Assembly (NCBI GenBank): GCA_003522145.1 | Contig: DPGD01000007.1 | Location: forward strand, 1 to 7,381 | Origin: Clostridiales bacterium | GTDB lineage: Bacteria > Bacillota > Clostridia > Oscillospirales > CAG-272 | Direction of reading: 5' to 3' | Length of the DNA: 7,381 nt | Part shown: positions 1 to 6,221 of the stretch, one piece after another | How the letters are laid out: every line of letters begins with the position of its first letter | Position numbering within the stretch: the first letter of the stretch is position 1 | Made by a program: the position numbers and the translations under genes | The notes under the pieces: model-generated | The model's input: the letters and a program-made list of their open reading frames with translations, nothing else | Told to the model about the DNA's origin: nothing | Databases searched by the model: none

Positions 1-638
1 TGCAGAATACCGACCGAAGCCGAAGAGGACTGGAGTATTGCCGCTACAAAGCATCCTGCAAGGATACCCAAGATCGGGTTTTTGAACAATACGAGAATCT
101 TTCCGAAAGCCTCGCTTTCCTTCAGAGGTCCCACAGATTCCGAAATCAGGGACATGGAAAGCAACAGTAAACCCAAGCCCAAACAAATCAACCCCACATT
201 CTTGGTGGTGCTCTTTTTGCTGAACATATAGGCAATCACACCGGCGATGGCCAAATACGCCACCAAAGACGCCGAACCGATGATCTGGGACAGGATTCCC
301 CCCGCCCCGCTTTCACCGGTCTCGGAAAGCAACAGCAGCCAACCGGTCATGGTCGTACCCAGATTGGAACCGAGCACAATACTGATCGCCTGGGTGAATT
401 TCATCATTCCGGCATTGACAAAGCTGACGGCCATCACACTGGTCGCACCGGACGACTGAATCACCGCCGCCACAAAAGTTCCCAATGCAAAGCCCTTTAC
501 GGGCGTGGAGGACAAATGCCAAAGGTAGGTCTCCATTTTCGGGCCGGCCACCCGTTTCAATCCTGTGCCCATCAGGGACATTCCGAAAAGGAAAAACGCT
601 ATGCCGCAAAACAGAGACAGCACATTGGAAAAATACAT
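1..638 (-). CDS. Na/Pi cotransporter family protein, N-terminal part (runs off left edge)
   Basis: This is an integral membrane protein of the Na/Pi-cotransporter (PF02690, NptA/YjbB-like) family, expected to move phosphate across the cytoplasmic membrane using sodium. The 212 visible residues hold the hallmark inverted duplication with its two QSS signatures: QSSGATSVMAV at residues 61-71 and QSSSASVGIL at 203-212. GSNLGTT lies at 90-96. Hydrophobic stretches lie near 5-25, 48-75, 82-104, 114-138, 148-166 and 183-203. The ATG at 638 is preceded by AAAGGAG about five bases upstream, which fixes the start. The reading frame stays open to base 1, so the rest of the membrane domain and any C-terminal PhoU-like domain lie outside the window. 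It is transcribed divergently from the kor operon. Family assignment is strong, but the transported substrate is inferred from the family only. Confidence 0.9.
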   Translation of the reverse strand, partial: MYFSNVLSLFCGIAFFLFGMSLMGTGLKRVAGPKMETYLWHLSSTPVKGFALGTFVAAVIQSSGATSVMAVSFVNAGMMKFTQAISIVLGSNLGTTMTGWLLLLSETGESGAGGILSQIIGSASLVAYLAIAGVIAYMFSKKSTTKNVGLICLGLGLLLLSMSLISESVGPLKESEAFGKILVLFKNPILGILAGCFVAAILQSSSASVGIL

Positions 639-697
639 AGTTACTCCTTTGTAGAACACTTGCTTTTTTTCAATTTCGTCCAATCTTTCACGAATAC

Positions 698-726
698 ACT
701 ATACCACAAAAGAGCGGCTTTGTAAA
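698..726 (-). promoter_or_regulatory. Sigma-A-type promoter for the phosphate cotransporter gene
   Basis: Read on the minus strand, a -35 box TTTACA (721-726) and a -10 box TATAGT (698-703) are separated by 17 bp. A TGG immediately upstream of the -10 gives an extended -10 (TGnTATAGT). Transcription should begin near 691, leaving a 5' untranslated region of about 53 nt before the ATG at 638. Predicted from consensus only. Confidence 0.65.
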
Positions 727-775
727 GTGTTTTTTTCTTTTGCCATTTTTTGTTATAAAAAATCAGAGAAAACTC

Positions 776-804
776 TTGACAAGCCATTCTCTTTTGTTTA
801 TAAT
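776..804 (+). promoter_or_regulatory. Consensus sigma-A promoter of the kor-suc operon
   Basis: TTGACA at 776-781 and TATAAT at 799-804 are both perfect consensus hexamers with the ideal 17-bp spacer. An A/T-rich tract with a 7-bp inverted repeat (745-751 and 757-763) lies just upstream and could act as an UP element. The start site should be near 811, giving a leader of about 155 nt before korD. Its -35 box lies 49 bp from the -35 of the divergent transporter promoter, so a regulator binding between them could affect both. Confidence 0.8.
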
Positions 805-843
805 GTGCATAAAGAATTTTTATGAAGAGAATATCTGTGAGTT

Positions 844-892
844 GGAGGCGGCGAAAATAAGGATTCCTATAGGACCTTCGGCGCCTCCTTTT
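844..892 (+). promoter_or_regulatory. Hairpin in the 5' leader of the kor operon, possible attenuator
   Basis: GGAGGCG (844-850) pairs perfectly with CGCCTCC (882-888). Inside this, AAGG (859-862) pairs with CCTT (875-878), and the apex is the 10-bp palindrome TCCTATAGGA (865-874). Four T residues (889-892) follow the stem, so it resembles a weak intrinsic terminator placed between the promoter and korD. A second 10-bp palindrome, AAGAGCTCTT, lies at 899-908. The structure is visible in the sequence. A regulatory role is inference, and I recognise no known riboswitch. Confidence 0.4.
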
Positions 893-965
893 CACGGAAA
901 GAGCTCTTCAGAAACGGTCAGCAACGAATTATCATAAGTCTTTATTATTAAGGAAGGAACCGGAA

Positions 966-1175
966 ATGAACGAGTCAAAACATCTGGTCATCAACCCTCT
1001 TTGGTGCAAGGGCTGCGGGATCTGCGCCGCCTTTTGCCCGAAAAGTGCTTTGGAAATTGTGAATGAAAAGGCACGGCTCAAGGAGGACGGAAGCTGCATT
1101 CTCTGCGGTCAGTGCGAACTGCGCTGTCCCGACTATGCAATCTATCTTCAGAAAAACGGAAAGGAGGATACATAA
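966..1175 (+). CDS. korD: 2-oxoglutarate:ferredoxin oxidoreductase, delta (ferredoxin-like) subunit
   Basis: This small iron-sulfur protein carries electrons within the 2-oxoacid:ferredoxin oxidoreductase complex. Its 69 residues contain two bacterial-type [4Fe-4S] motifs: Cys14, Cys17, Cys20 and Cys24-Pro, then Cys44, Cys47, Cys50 and Cys54-Pro. Each is CxxCxxCxxxCP, so the protein should hold two cubane clusters. The length fits a stand-alone delta subunit. The ATG at 966 follows AAGGAAGGAACCGGAA, a usable purine-rich ribosome site. It is the first gene of the operon, and its TAA abuts the korA ATG with no gap, which implies translational coupling. The shared operon with an alpha, beta and gamma subunit supports the assignment. 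Taken alone it could be any 2[4Fe-4S] ferredoxin. Confidence 0.9.
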   Translation: MNESKHLVINPLWCKGCGICAAFCPKSALEIVNEKARLKEDGSCILCGQCELRCPDYAIYLQKNGKEDT

Positions 1176-2297
1176 ATGGGAAAGCGTATGTTGCTTCAGG
1201 GAAATGAAGCGGTAGTTGAGGGCGCACTTGCCGCCGGAATGCGTCTTTTTGCAGGATATCCGATTACCCCTTCCACGGAAATTGCCGAGCAGGCGGCGCT
1301 GAAGCTGCCCCTTTACGACGGACATTTCATTCAAATGGAGGACGAGATTTCCAGCATGGCGGCCGTGATCGGCGCTTCTGCCGCCGGAGTCAAGTCGATG
1401 ACCGCCACATCCGGTCCCGGCTTCTCGCTGAAGCAGGAGAATATCGGCTATGCGTGCCTTGCCGAAATTCCCTGCGTAATTGTGGATGTACAGCGCAGCG
1501 GTCCCTCCACCGGACTGCCCACCTCTCCTTCCCAGGGAGACTATATGCAGGCTCGCTGGGGCACCCACGGGGATCATCCCATGATCGCCCTGTCCCCCTC
1601 CTCGGTGAAGGAATGCTACGAGCTGACGGTACGCGCCTTCAATCTTTCGGAGAAATACCGCACGCCGGTCATCCTTCTGATGGATGAGATCATCGGCCAC
1701 CTGCGGGAAGGCATTGAACTCCCCGAGCAGGTCGAAGTGATCGACCGTCCGGTCTACGAAGACGAGATCTGCCTGCAGCACCCCTATCATATTCCGGAGG
1801 GCGCCTTTGTTCCGGGCATGAAGGCCTTCGGTGAGGGTGAATTCTATAACATCACAGGCTTGATACACGATGAAGAGGGCTTCCCCACCAATTCCAACGA
1901 GATTGCCGAAAAGCTGGTTCGTCGGCTTTTAGACAAAGTGGAGAAGAACTTAAAAGACATTGTCACGGTGGAAAATTACCGCACCGAAGACGCCGAGACC
2001 CTGGTGGTCTGCTTCGGAGGAACCGCAAGAGCGGTGAAGGATGCGGTCGATTCTGCAAGAAAAGAAGGCAAAAAAGTGGGTATGTTCCGTCCGATCACCG
2101 TCTGGCCCTTCCCCGATGAGCAGTTACTCCAAGCCGCCCAAGCCGCTAAGAGGGTCCTGGTGGTGGAGCACAACGACGGACAGATGCTGAAGGAAGCAGA
2201 GCGTGTAATTGCCGGCAGATGTCCCGTTTCCTTCCTTGGAAAGGTCAACGGTACCGTCATCCTGCCGGATGAAATTCTGAAGAATCTGGAGGACTGA
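1176..2297 (+). CDS. korA: 2-oxoacid:ferredoxin oxidoreductase, alpha subunit (probably 2-oxoglutarate)
   Basis: This is the alpha subunit (373 aa) of the cytoplasmic enzyme that oxidatively decarboxylates a 2-oxoacid with CoA and ferredoxin. It combines the pyrimidine-binding domain of the thiamine diphosphate site with a C-terminal transketolase-like domain. Visible family signatures are YPITPSTE (28-35), QMEDEI (53-58), GPGFSLKQE (80-88), QRSGPSTGLPT (106-116), GLIHDEEGFP (228-237) and FRPITVWPFP (305-313). The length matches KorA, which is commonly about 375 aa. AAGGAGG at 1161-1167, inside the end of korD, is its ribosome site eight bases before the ATG. The related VorB subunits acting on branched-chain 2-oxoacids look similar. 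I choose 2-oxoglutarate because sucCD, which uses the product succinyl-CoA, follows in the same operon. Substrate choice is therefore partly contextual. Confidence 0.88.
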   Translation: MGKRMLLQGNEAVVEGALAAGMRLFAGYPITPSTEIAEQAALKLPLYDGHFIQMEDEISSMAAVIGASAAGVKSMTATSGPGFSLKQENIGYACLAEIPCVIVDVQRSGPSTGLPTSPSQGDYMQARWGTHGDHPMIALSPSSVKECYELTVRAFNLSEKYRTPVILLMDEIIGHLREGIELPEQVEVIDRPVYEDEICLQHPYHIPEGAFVPGMKAFGEGEFYNITGLIHDEEGFPTNSNEIAEKLVRRLLDKVEKNLKDIVTVENYRTEDAETLVVCFGGTARAVKDAVDSARKEGKKVGMFRPITVWPFPDEQLLQAAQAAKRVLVVEHNDGQMLKEAERVIAGRCPVSFLGKVNGTVILPDEILKNLED

Positions 2298-2299
2298 AT

Positions 2300-3136
2300 A
2301 TGGCAAGCGCACTGATTGATAAATACATGCGGGAAAGCAAGCTCCCTCATATCTGGTGCCCCGGCTGCGGAAACGGAATTCTCATGCGGGATGTGGCACA
2401 GGCCATTGAAAATCTCGGCCTGGATAAGAAAAAAGTGGTCATTGTTTCGGGTATCGGCTGTTCCTCAAGAGCCGCCGGATATATGGATTTCAACACCATA
2501 CACACCACCCACGGAAGAGCCATTGCCTTTGCCACCGGCATCAAAATGGCAAAGCCCGAATTGGAGGTCATTGTCATTACCGGCGACGGAGACGCCTCTG
2601 CCATCGGCGGCAACCACCTGATCCATGCGGCAAGAAGAAATATCGGACTGACGGTGGTGGTCTTCAACAACAGCATTTACGGCATGACGGGCGGACAGTA
2701 TTCCCCCACCACCCCCAGAATGGACTTTGGCACCACTGCTCCCTACGGAAACATCGACCGTCCCTTTGACATTGCGGCCCTTGCGGCGGGAGCCGGCGCT
2801 TCCTTTGCCGCCCGGGGCGACGCCTACCATGTACAGCAGACCACCAAGCTCATTGAGCAAGGAATTGCCCACAAGGGCTTTTCGATCATAGACTGTCTCA
2901 CGATCTGCCCCACCTACTACGGCCGGAAAAACAAGAAGGGCGGAGCTGTGGAAATGATGAAATTTCAAAAGGAAAATTTCATCACCTCGGAAGCGGCCAA
3001 AAACAAGAGCGCCGAAGAACTGCAGGACAAACGGGTCATCGGCATCGTCACCGAGAATTCCTTCCCCGAATTGACCGAAGAATATGCCAAACTTATTGAA
3101 CGGGCAAAAGCCAAGGCAGGAGGTAAAAAAGCATGA
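2300..3136 (+). CDS. korB: 2-oxoglutarate:ferredoxin oxidoreductase, beta subunit (thiamine diphosphate binding)
   Basis: This is the catalytic beta subunit (278 aa), which binds the thiamine diphosphate pyrophosphate through Mg. The motif starts with GDGDAS (95-100) and ends with VFNNSIYGMTGGQ (121-133), as expected for the GDG...NN fold. Cysteines at 20 and 23 (CPGCG), 54 (GIGCSSR) and 203 (TICPTYYGR) match the four ligands of the [4Fe-4S] cluster found in this subunit in the KorB/PorB family. HTTHGRAIAFATG (68-80) is also typical. The ATG at 2300 lies two bases after the korA stop, with GGAGG at 2288-2292. Its TGA overlaps the korC start in ATGA, showing tight coupling. All key residues are present, with no sign of damage. 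Confidence 0.92.
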   Translation: MASALIDKYMRESKLPHIWCPGCGNGILMRDVAQAIENLGLDKKKVVIVSGIGCSSRAAGYMDFNTIHTTHGRAIAFATGIKMAKPELEVIVITGDGDASAIGGNHLIHAARRNIGLTVVVFNNSIYGMTGGQYSPTTPRMDFGTTAPYGNIDRPFDIAALAAGAGASFAARGDAYHVQQTTKLIEQGIAHKGFSIIDCLTICPTYYGRKNKKGGAVEMMKFQKENFITSEAAKNKSAEELQDKRVIGIVTENSFPELTEEYAKLIERAKAKAGGKKA

Positions 3137-3669
3137 ACAACCAGTGTTTGCGCCTGACCGGCAGCGGCGGACAGGGCGTGATTCTCGCCAGCGTGATTCT
3201 GGCAGAGGCGGCCGTGATCGCCGGAAAATATACCGCCCAGAGCCAGTCCTACGGACCGGAGGCCAGAGGCGGCTCCTGCAAGGCCGAATGCATCATTTCG
3301 GATAACGAAATCGGTTTTACCAAGATCGTCCATCCCACCTTCCTGATGGCTCTGACCCAAAAGGCTCTGGAGCAATATGCTGTCAATCTTCCCAAGGATG
3401 ATCTTGTCCTGATTGACGACAGTCTCACCGTGCCCGAGAGTCTTTCACAAAACAAGGTCTGCGCTCTGCCCATTCTGCGCACCGCCAAGGAAGAGGTTGG
3501 AAAGGCCATGACGGCCAATATTGTGGCCGTGGGAGTCATCAATGCCCTGCTGGGCATAGTGGATGAAGAGCACATCAAAGAGGCCGTTTTACTGCACATT
3601 CCCAAGGGCACCGAAGAGCTGAACCAAAAGGCGCTTTTGGCCGGCGAGCGTTTGGCCAAAAACCTTTAA
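3133..3669 (+). CDS. korC: 2-oxoglutarate:ferredoxin oxidoreductase, gamma subunit
   Basis: This gamma subunit (178 aa) is the domain found in all multi-subunit 2-oxoacid:ferredoxin oxidoreductases, where it contributes to CoA handling and to complex assembly. The N-terminal GSGGQGV (10-16) and the YGPEARGG motif (40-47) are diagnostic. The segment MTANIVAVGVINALLGIV (126-143) is the usual C-terminal helix region. The ATG overlaps the korB TGA by four bases (ATGA), and AGGAGGT at 3118-3124 is an excellent ribosome site. This completes the korDABC set. The gap to sucC is 25 bp with no terminator, so the next two genes belong to the same transcript. Confidence 0.9.
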   Translation: MNNQCLRLTGSGGQGVILASVILAEAAVIAGKYTAQSQSYGPEARGGSCKAECIISDNEIGFTKIVHPTFLMALTQKALEQYAVNLPKDDLVLIDDSLTVPESLSQNKVCALPILRTAKEEVGKAMTANIVAVGVINALLGIVDEEHIKEAVLLHIPKGTEELNQKALLAGERLAKNL

Positions 3670-3694
3670 TTCCTTAAAGAAACAGGAGAAACCG

Positions 3695-4855
3695 ATGAAG
3701 ATTCACGAATATCAAGCAAAAGAGCTTCTTGCGGCCTATGGCGTGCCCGTGCCGGAGGGTCTGCTGGCTTTGACCCCGGAAGAAGCGAAGGAAGCCACCG
3801 AAAAACTGGGCGGTCAGTCGGTTGTGAAAGCGCAGGTTCACTGCGGCGGCAGAGGAAAAGCCGGCGGAGTCAAGTTGGCCAAAAGCCCCGAAGAGGCCTT
3901 TTCGATTGCCCAAAACATGCTGGGCATGACCTTGGTTTCCAAGCAGACCGGACCGGAAGGAAAGGTGGTGCACAAGGTCTATATTACCAAGGCGGTGGAC
4001 ATTCGGAAGGAGTACTATCTCAGTCTGACTGCCGATGTCTCCAATGCGACCCTGGTCATCATCGCTTCGGGCGAAGGCGGAACCGAAATCGAGGAAACCT
4101 CTGAGAAAAACCCGGAGGCGATTGTAAAGGAACAGGTGTCCATACTGACGGGATTGAAATCCTATGAAGCGCTGGAAGTGGCCAAGCGGATCGGAATTCC
4201 GGCGGAAAACCGCAAGGAGTTTGCCGCCATTCTGCAAAAAATGTATAAGCTCTATGTGGAAAAGGACTGTTCTCTGATCGAGATCAATCCCTTGATCCTG
4301 ACGGGAGACGATTCCCTTTCGGCCCTGGATGCCAAAATCACCTTTGACGACAACGCTCTGGCCCGTCATCCGGAGGTGGCCCTTTTGCGGGACGAGCAGG
4401 AAGAGGACCCGAAGGAAGTGCGGGCTTCCAAATCCGACCTGAACTATGTGGCCCTGGACGGAAACATCGGGTGCATGGTCAACGGCGCAGGTCTGGCAAT
4501 GGCCACCATGGACATCATCAAAAAGTTCGGCGGCAGTCCGGCCAATTTCCTGGATGTGGGAGGCTCCGCCACCGAGGAGCGGGTCACCACCGCTTTTGAG
4601 ATCCTTCTGTCCGACCCTCATGTAAAGGCCATTATGGTCAATATTTTCGGGGGCATTATGAAATGTGACATCATTGCCTCGGGCATTGTGGCGGCGGCCA
4701 AGGCGATAGATATCCAAGTTCCGGTAGTTGTCCGGCTGGAGGGTACCAATGTGGAGCTGGGCAAAAAAATTCTTGAAGAATCGGGTCTGGCACTGATTTC
4801 CGCCAAAGACATGGCCGATGCGGCCCGCAAGAGCGTTTCGGCAATCAAGGAATGA
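3695..4855 (+). CDS. sucC: Succinyl-CoA synthetase (ADP-forming), beta subunit
   Basis: SucC is the nucleotide-binding subunit of succinyl-CoA synthetase, which interconverts succinyl-CoA + ADP + Pi and succinate + ATP + CoA in the cytoplasm. The 386 residues are close to the usual 388. The N-terminal ATP-grasp domain opens with MKIHEYQAKELL and has GGRGKAGGVK at 51-60. Asn198 in LIEINP and Asp212 in ALDAK correspond to the Mg-nucleotide ligands known from E. coli SucC. The C-terminal CoA-ligase domain shows GNIGCMVNGAGLAMA (256-270), LDVGGSA (286-292) and VNIFGGIMKCD (315-325). AGGAG at 3684-3688 sits six bases before the ATG. Its position after korDABC points to a pathway in which this enzyme consumes the Kor product. 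Use of ADP rather than GDP is a family default, not proven here. Confidence 0.95.
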   Translation: MKIHEYQAKELLAAYGVPVPEGLLALTPEEAKEATEKLGGQSVVKAQVHCGGRGKAGGVKLAKSPEEAFSIAQNMLGMTLVSKQTGPEGKVVHKVYITKAVDIRKEYYLSLTADVSNATLVIIASGEGGTEIEETSEKNPEAIVKEQVSILTGLKSYEALEVAKRIGIPAENRKEFAAILQKMYKLYVEKDCSLIEINPLILTGDDSLSALDAKITFDDNALARHPEVALLRDEQEEDPKEVRASKSDLNYVALDGNIGCMVNGAGLAMATMDIIKKFGGSPANFLDVGGSATEERVTTAFEILLSDPHVKAIMVNIFGGIMKCDIIASGIVAAAKAIDIQVPVVVRLEGTNVELGKKILEESGLALISAKDMADAARKSVSAIKE

Positions 4856-4870
4856 GGAGGAAAAGCAATC

Positions 4871-5779
4871 ATGAGCATTCTTGTAAATAAGGACACCAGA
4901 CTTCTCATTCAGGGCATCACCGGTTCACAGGGAAAATTCCACGGAGAGCAGATGCAGAAATACGGCACAAAGCTGGTTGGCGGCGTGACTCCCGGCAAGG
5001 GCGGACAGACCGTATTGGGCGTGCCGGTGTTTGACACGGTGAAAGAGGCCGTCCGGGAAACGGGAGCCAACGCTTCTGTCATTTATGTCCCCCCCATGCT
5101 TGCCGGCGATTCGATTCTGGAGGCAGTGGACGCCGGACTGGAGCTGGTGGTCTGCATCACCGAAGGCATTCCGGTGTTGGATATGATGCGCATCAAAAAC
5201 TATATGTCCCAAAACAACAAAAAAACACGCCTCATCGGACCCAATTGCCCCGGCCTGATTACCCCGGAAGAGTGCAAGGTGGGCATCCTGCCCGGCTATA
5301 TCTGCAAAAAAGGGCACATCGGCGTCATCTCCCGTTCGGGTACCCTGACCTATGAAGCAGTAAAACAGCTTTCTGACCGGCATCTGGGTCAATCCACCGC
5401 CGTGGGTATCGGCGGCGATCCCATTCGGGGAACCGGCTTCATTGAGCTCCTGGAGCTGTTTGAAAACGACCCCGAGACCTACGGAGTGGTTCTCATCGGC
5501 GAGATCGGCGGAACCGGCGAAGAGGAGGCCGCAGAATGGGTGAAGCAACACTTCCACAAGCCTCTTGCCTGCTTTATTTCCGGACAAAGCGCTCCCAAAG
5601 GCAAGCGTATGGGCCATGCAGGTGCCATCATTTCCGGCGGAAAAGGCACTGCATCTTCCAAAATTGAGGCTTTGGAGCAATGCGGAGCTTTGGTTGCGCC
5701 CACACCGGATCGGATCGGCGAGATGATGGAAACGGCTCTTAAAAATGCGGGCATTTTCGAAAAATGCCTGACCGAATAA
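4871..5779 (+). CDS. sucD: Succinyl-CoA synthetase, alpha subunit
   Basis: SucD is the CoA-binding and phosphohistidine subunit that pairs with SucC. The 302 residues begin MSILVNKDTRLLIQGITGSQG, the Rossmann CoA-binding domain. Further motifs are VGGVTPGKGG (36-45), CITEGIP (95-101), GPNCPG (123-128), SRSGTLTYEA (154-163) and GGDPIRGTGF (181-190). The active-site histidine is His249 in MGHAGAI. It becomes phosphorylated during the reaction, and the equivalent is His246 in E. coli numbering. The AGGAGG ribosome site (4855-4860) overlaps the sucC stop codon, with a slightly long ten-base spacer to the ATG. It is the last gene of the operon, and a hairpin terminator follows 54 bp downstream. 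The gene looks intact. Confidence 0.96.
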   Translation: MSILVNKDTRLLIQGITGSQGKFHGEQMQKYGTKLVGGVTPGKGGQTVLGVPVFDTVKEAVRETGANASVIYVPPMLAGDSILEAVDAGLELVVCITEGIPVLDMMRIKNYMSQNNKKTRLIGPNCPGLITPEECKVGILPGYICKKGHIGVISRSGTLTYEAVKQLSDRHLGQSTAVGIGGDPIRGTGFIELLELFENDPETYGVVLIGEIGGTGEEEAAEWVKQHFHKPLACFISGQSAPKGKRMGHAGAIISGGKGTASSKIEALEQCGALVAPTPDRIGEMMETALKNAGIFEKCLTE

Positions 5780-5833
5780 ACCGGGTTCCCGAAAACCTGT
5801 TTAAACTGTACTTGTAAATATCTGTATTTTGGC

Positions 5834-5877
5834 GCCCCCTTGAAGAAAAGTCCCAAACTTTTTTCAAGGGGGCATTT
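5834..5877 (+). terminator. Intrinsic terminator of the kor-suc operon
   Basis: GCCCCCTTGAA (5834-5844) pairs perfectly with TTCAAGGGGGC (5863-5873). The stem continues, after a one-base bulge, with AAAAGT (5846-5851) pairing ACTTTT (5857-5862) around a five-base loop. The downstream tract ATTTCTT is only moderately T-rich, so termination efficiency is uncertain, but the stem is long and correctly placed. Confidence 0.75.
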
Positions 5878-5925
5878 CTTCCCTTCTCAGTTTTCTTCCC
5901 TTCTCAGTGTCCTTCCCTTCCCGGC
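5875..5925. repeat. 17-bp pyrimidine-rich tandem repeat, two exact copies and a degenerate third
   Basis: The unit TTTCTTCCCTTCTCAGT occurs exactly at 5875-5891 and again head-to-tail at 5892-5908. The next 17 bases (5909-5925) match the unit at 12 positions. The repeat starts inside the tail of the operon terminator. It codes for nothing plausible. Confidence 0.75.
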
Positions 5926-5943
5926 TTTTTCTGCAAACCCAAG

Positions 5944-6017
5944 AGGAAAAAATCATTTTTCCTGCGGTAATATAAACGATCACTCTTACAGCAGGAAAAT
6001 AAAAAATCCTTCTCCTG
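5944..6017. repeat. Competing inverted repeats in the gene-free region
   Basis: AGGAAAAA (5944-5951) and TTTTTCCT (5956-5963) form an 8-bp hairpin with a four-base loop. The same right arm, extended as TTTTCCTGC (5957-5965), is also complementary to GCAGGAAAA (5991-5999). That second arm can in turn pair with TCCTG at 6013-6017. The arms are mutually exclusive, like a small switch. The region is A/T-rich, so chance is possible, and no function is claimed. Confidence 0.4.
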
Positions 6018-6055
6018 TTCCGCTATTCTTTTTCTGTTCATCCCTTTTTTAAAGC

Positions 6056-6164
6056 ATTTTCAAAGAGAATCTTCCGAAAGATGAAGCATTATTCTCGATA
6101 AATCCGTAAGCCTTTTTTCCCTTCCCTCTCTTCCAAAAAATGCTTCAGATTTTTCTTTGAAAAT
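6056..6164. repeat. Long-range inverted repeat, 109 nt, possible RNA hairpin or small mobile remnant
   Basis: ATTTTCAAAGA (6056-6066) is the exact reverse complement of TCTTTGAAAAT (6154-6164). Pairing continues inwards through GAATC and GATTTT (6067-6071 with 6148-6153, one bulge). After an unpaired stretch it resumes as a perfect 9-bp stem, TGAAGCATT (6082-6090) with AATGCTTCA (6139-6147). A small local hairpin, ATCTT/AAGAT, sits at 6069-6082. The nested arms suggest one folded unit. There is no ORF inside and no obvious promoter of its own. The gene-free interval from 5780 to 6187 otherwise holds only the terminator and the repeats listed separately. Confidence 0.5.
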
Positions 6165-6187
6165 ACTAAAAAAAACAGAAATACCCC

Positions 6188-6215
6188 TTGACAAATCAGA
6201 AATTTATGGTATAAT
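6188..6215 (+). promoter_or_regulatory. Strong extended -10 promoter of the tRNA-Leu transcription unit
   Basis: TTGACA (6188-6193) and TATAAT (6210-6215) are both perfect, separated by 16 bp. TGG directly before the -10 box makes an extended -10. Transcription should start near 6222. This strength is typical of stable RNA genes. The start site is about 200 nt upstream of the complete tRNA, much farther than usual, and I see no second promoter nearer to the tRNA. Confidence 0.8.
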
Positions 6216-6221
6216 GGTCAG

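Noticed and set aside
313..609. A 98-codon minus-strand ORF at the left end
   Set aside because: It lies in another frame of the phosphate cotransporter gene, whose real frame starts at 638 and shows both QSS signatures.
975..1868. A 297-codon minus-strand ORF opposite korD and korA
   Set aside because: It overlaps two genes with clear family motifs on the plus strand, and its translation is low-complexity Gly/His-rich with no family signature.
3674..4717. A 347-codon minus-strand ORF opposite sucC
   Set aside because: It is antisense to a fully supported sucC and lacks recognisable domains or a ribosome site. It arises from codon bias in the real gene.
4925..5680. A 251-codon minus-strand ORF opposite sucD
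   Set aside because: It is a shadow of sucD, with no domain and no ribosome site.
5875..5925. CRISPR array
   Set aside because: The repeat units are head-to-tail with no spacers, and no cas genes are visible.
5840..6052. A 70-codon plus-strand ORF in the intergenic region
   Set aside because: It starts within the terminator stem, uses a non-ATG start and encodes a Phe/Ser/Pro-rich string that reflects the pyrimidine tract.
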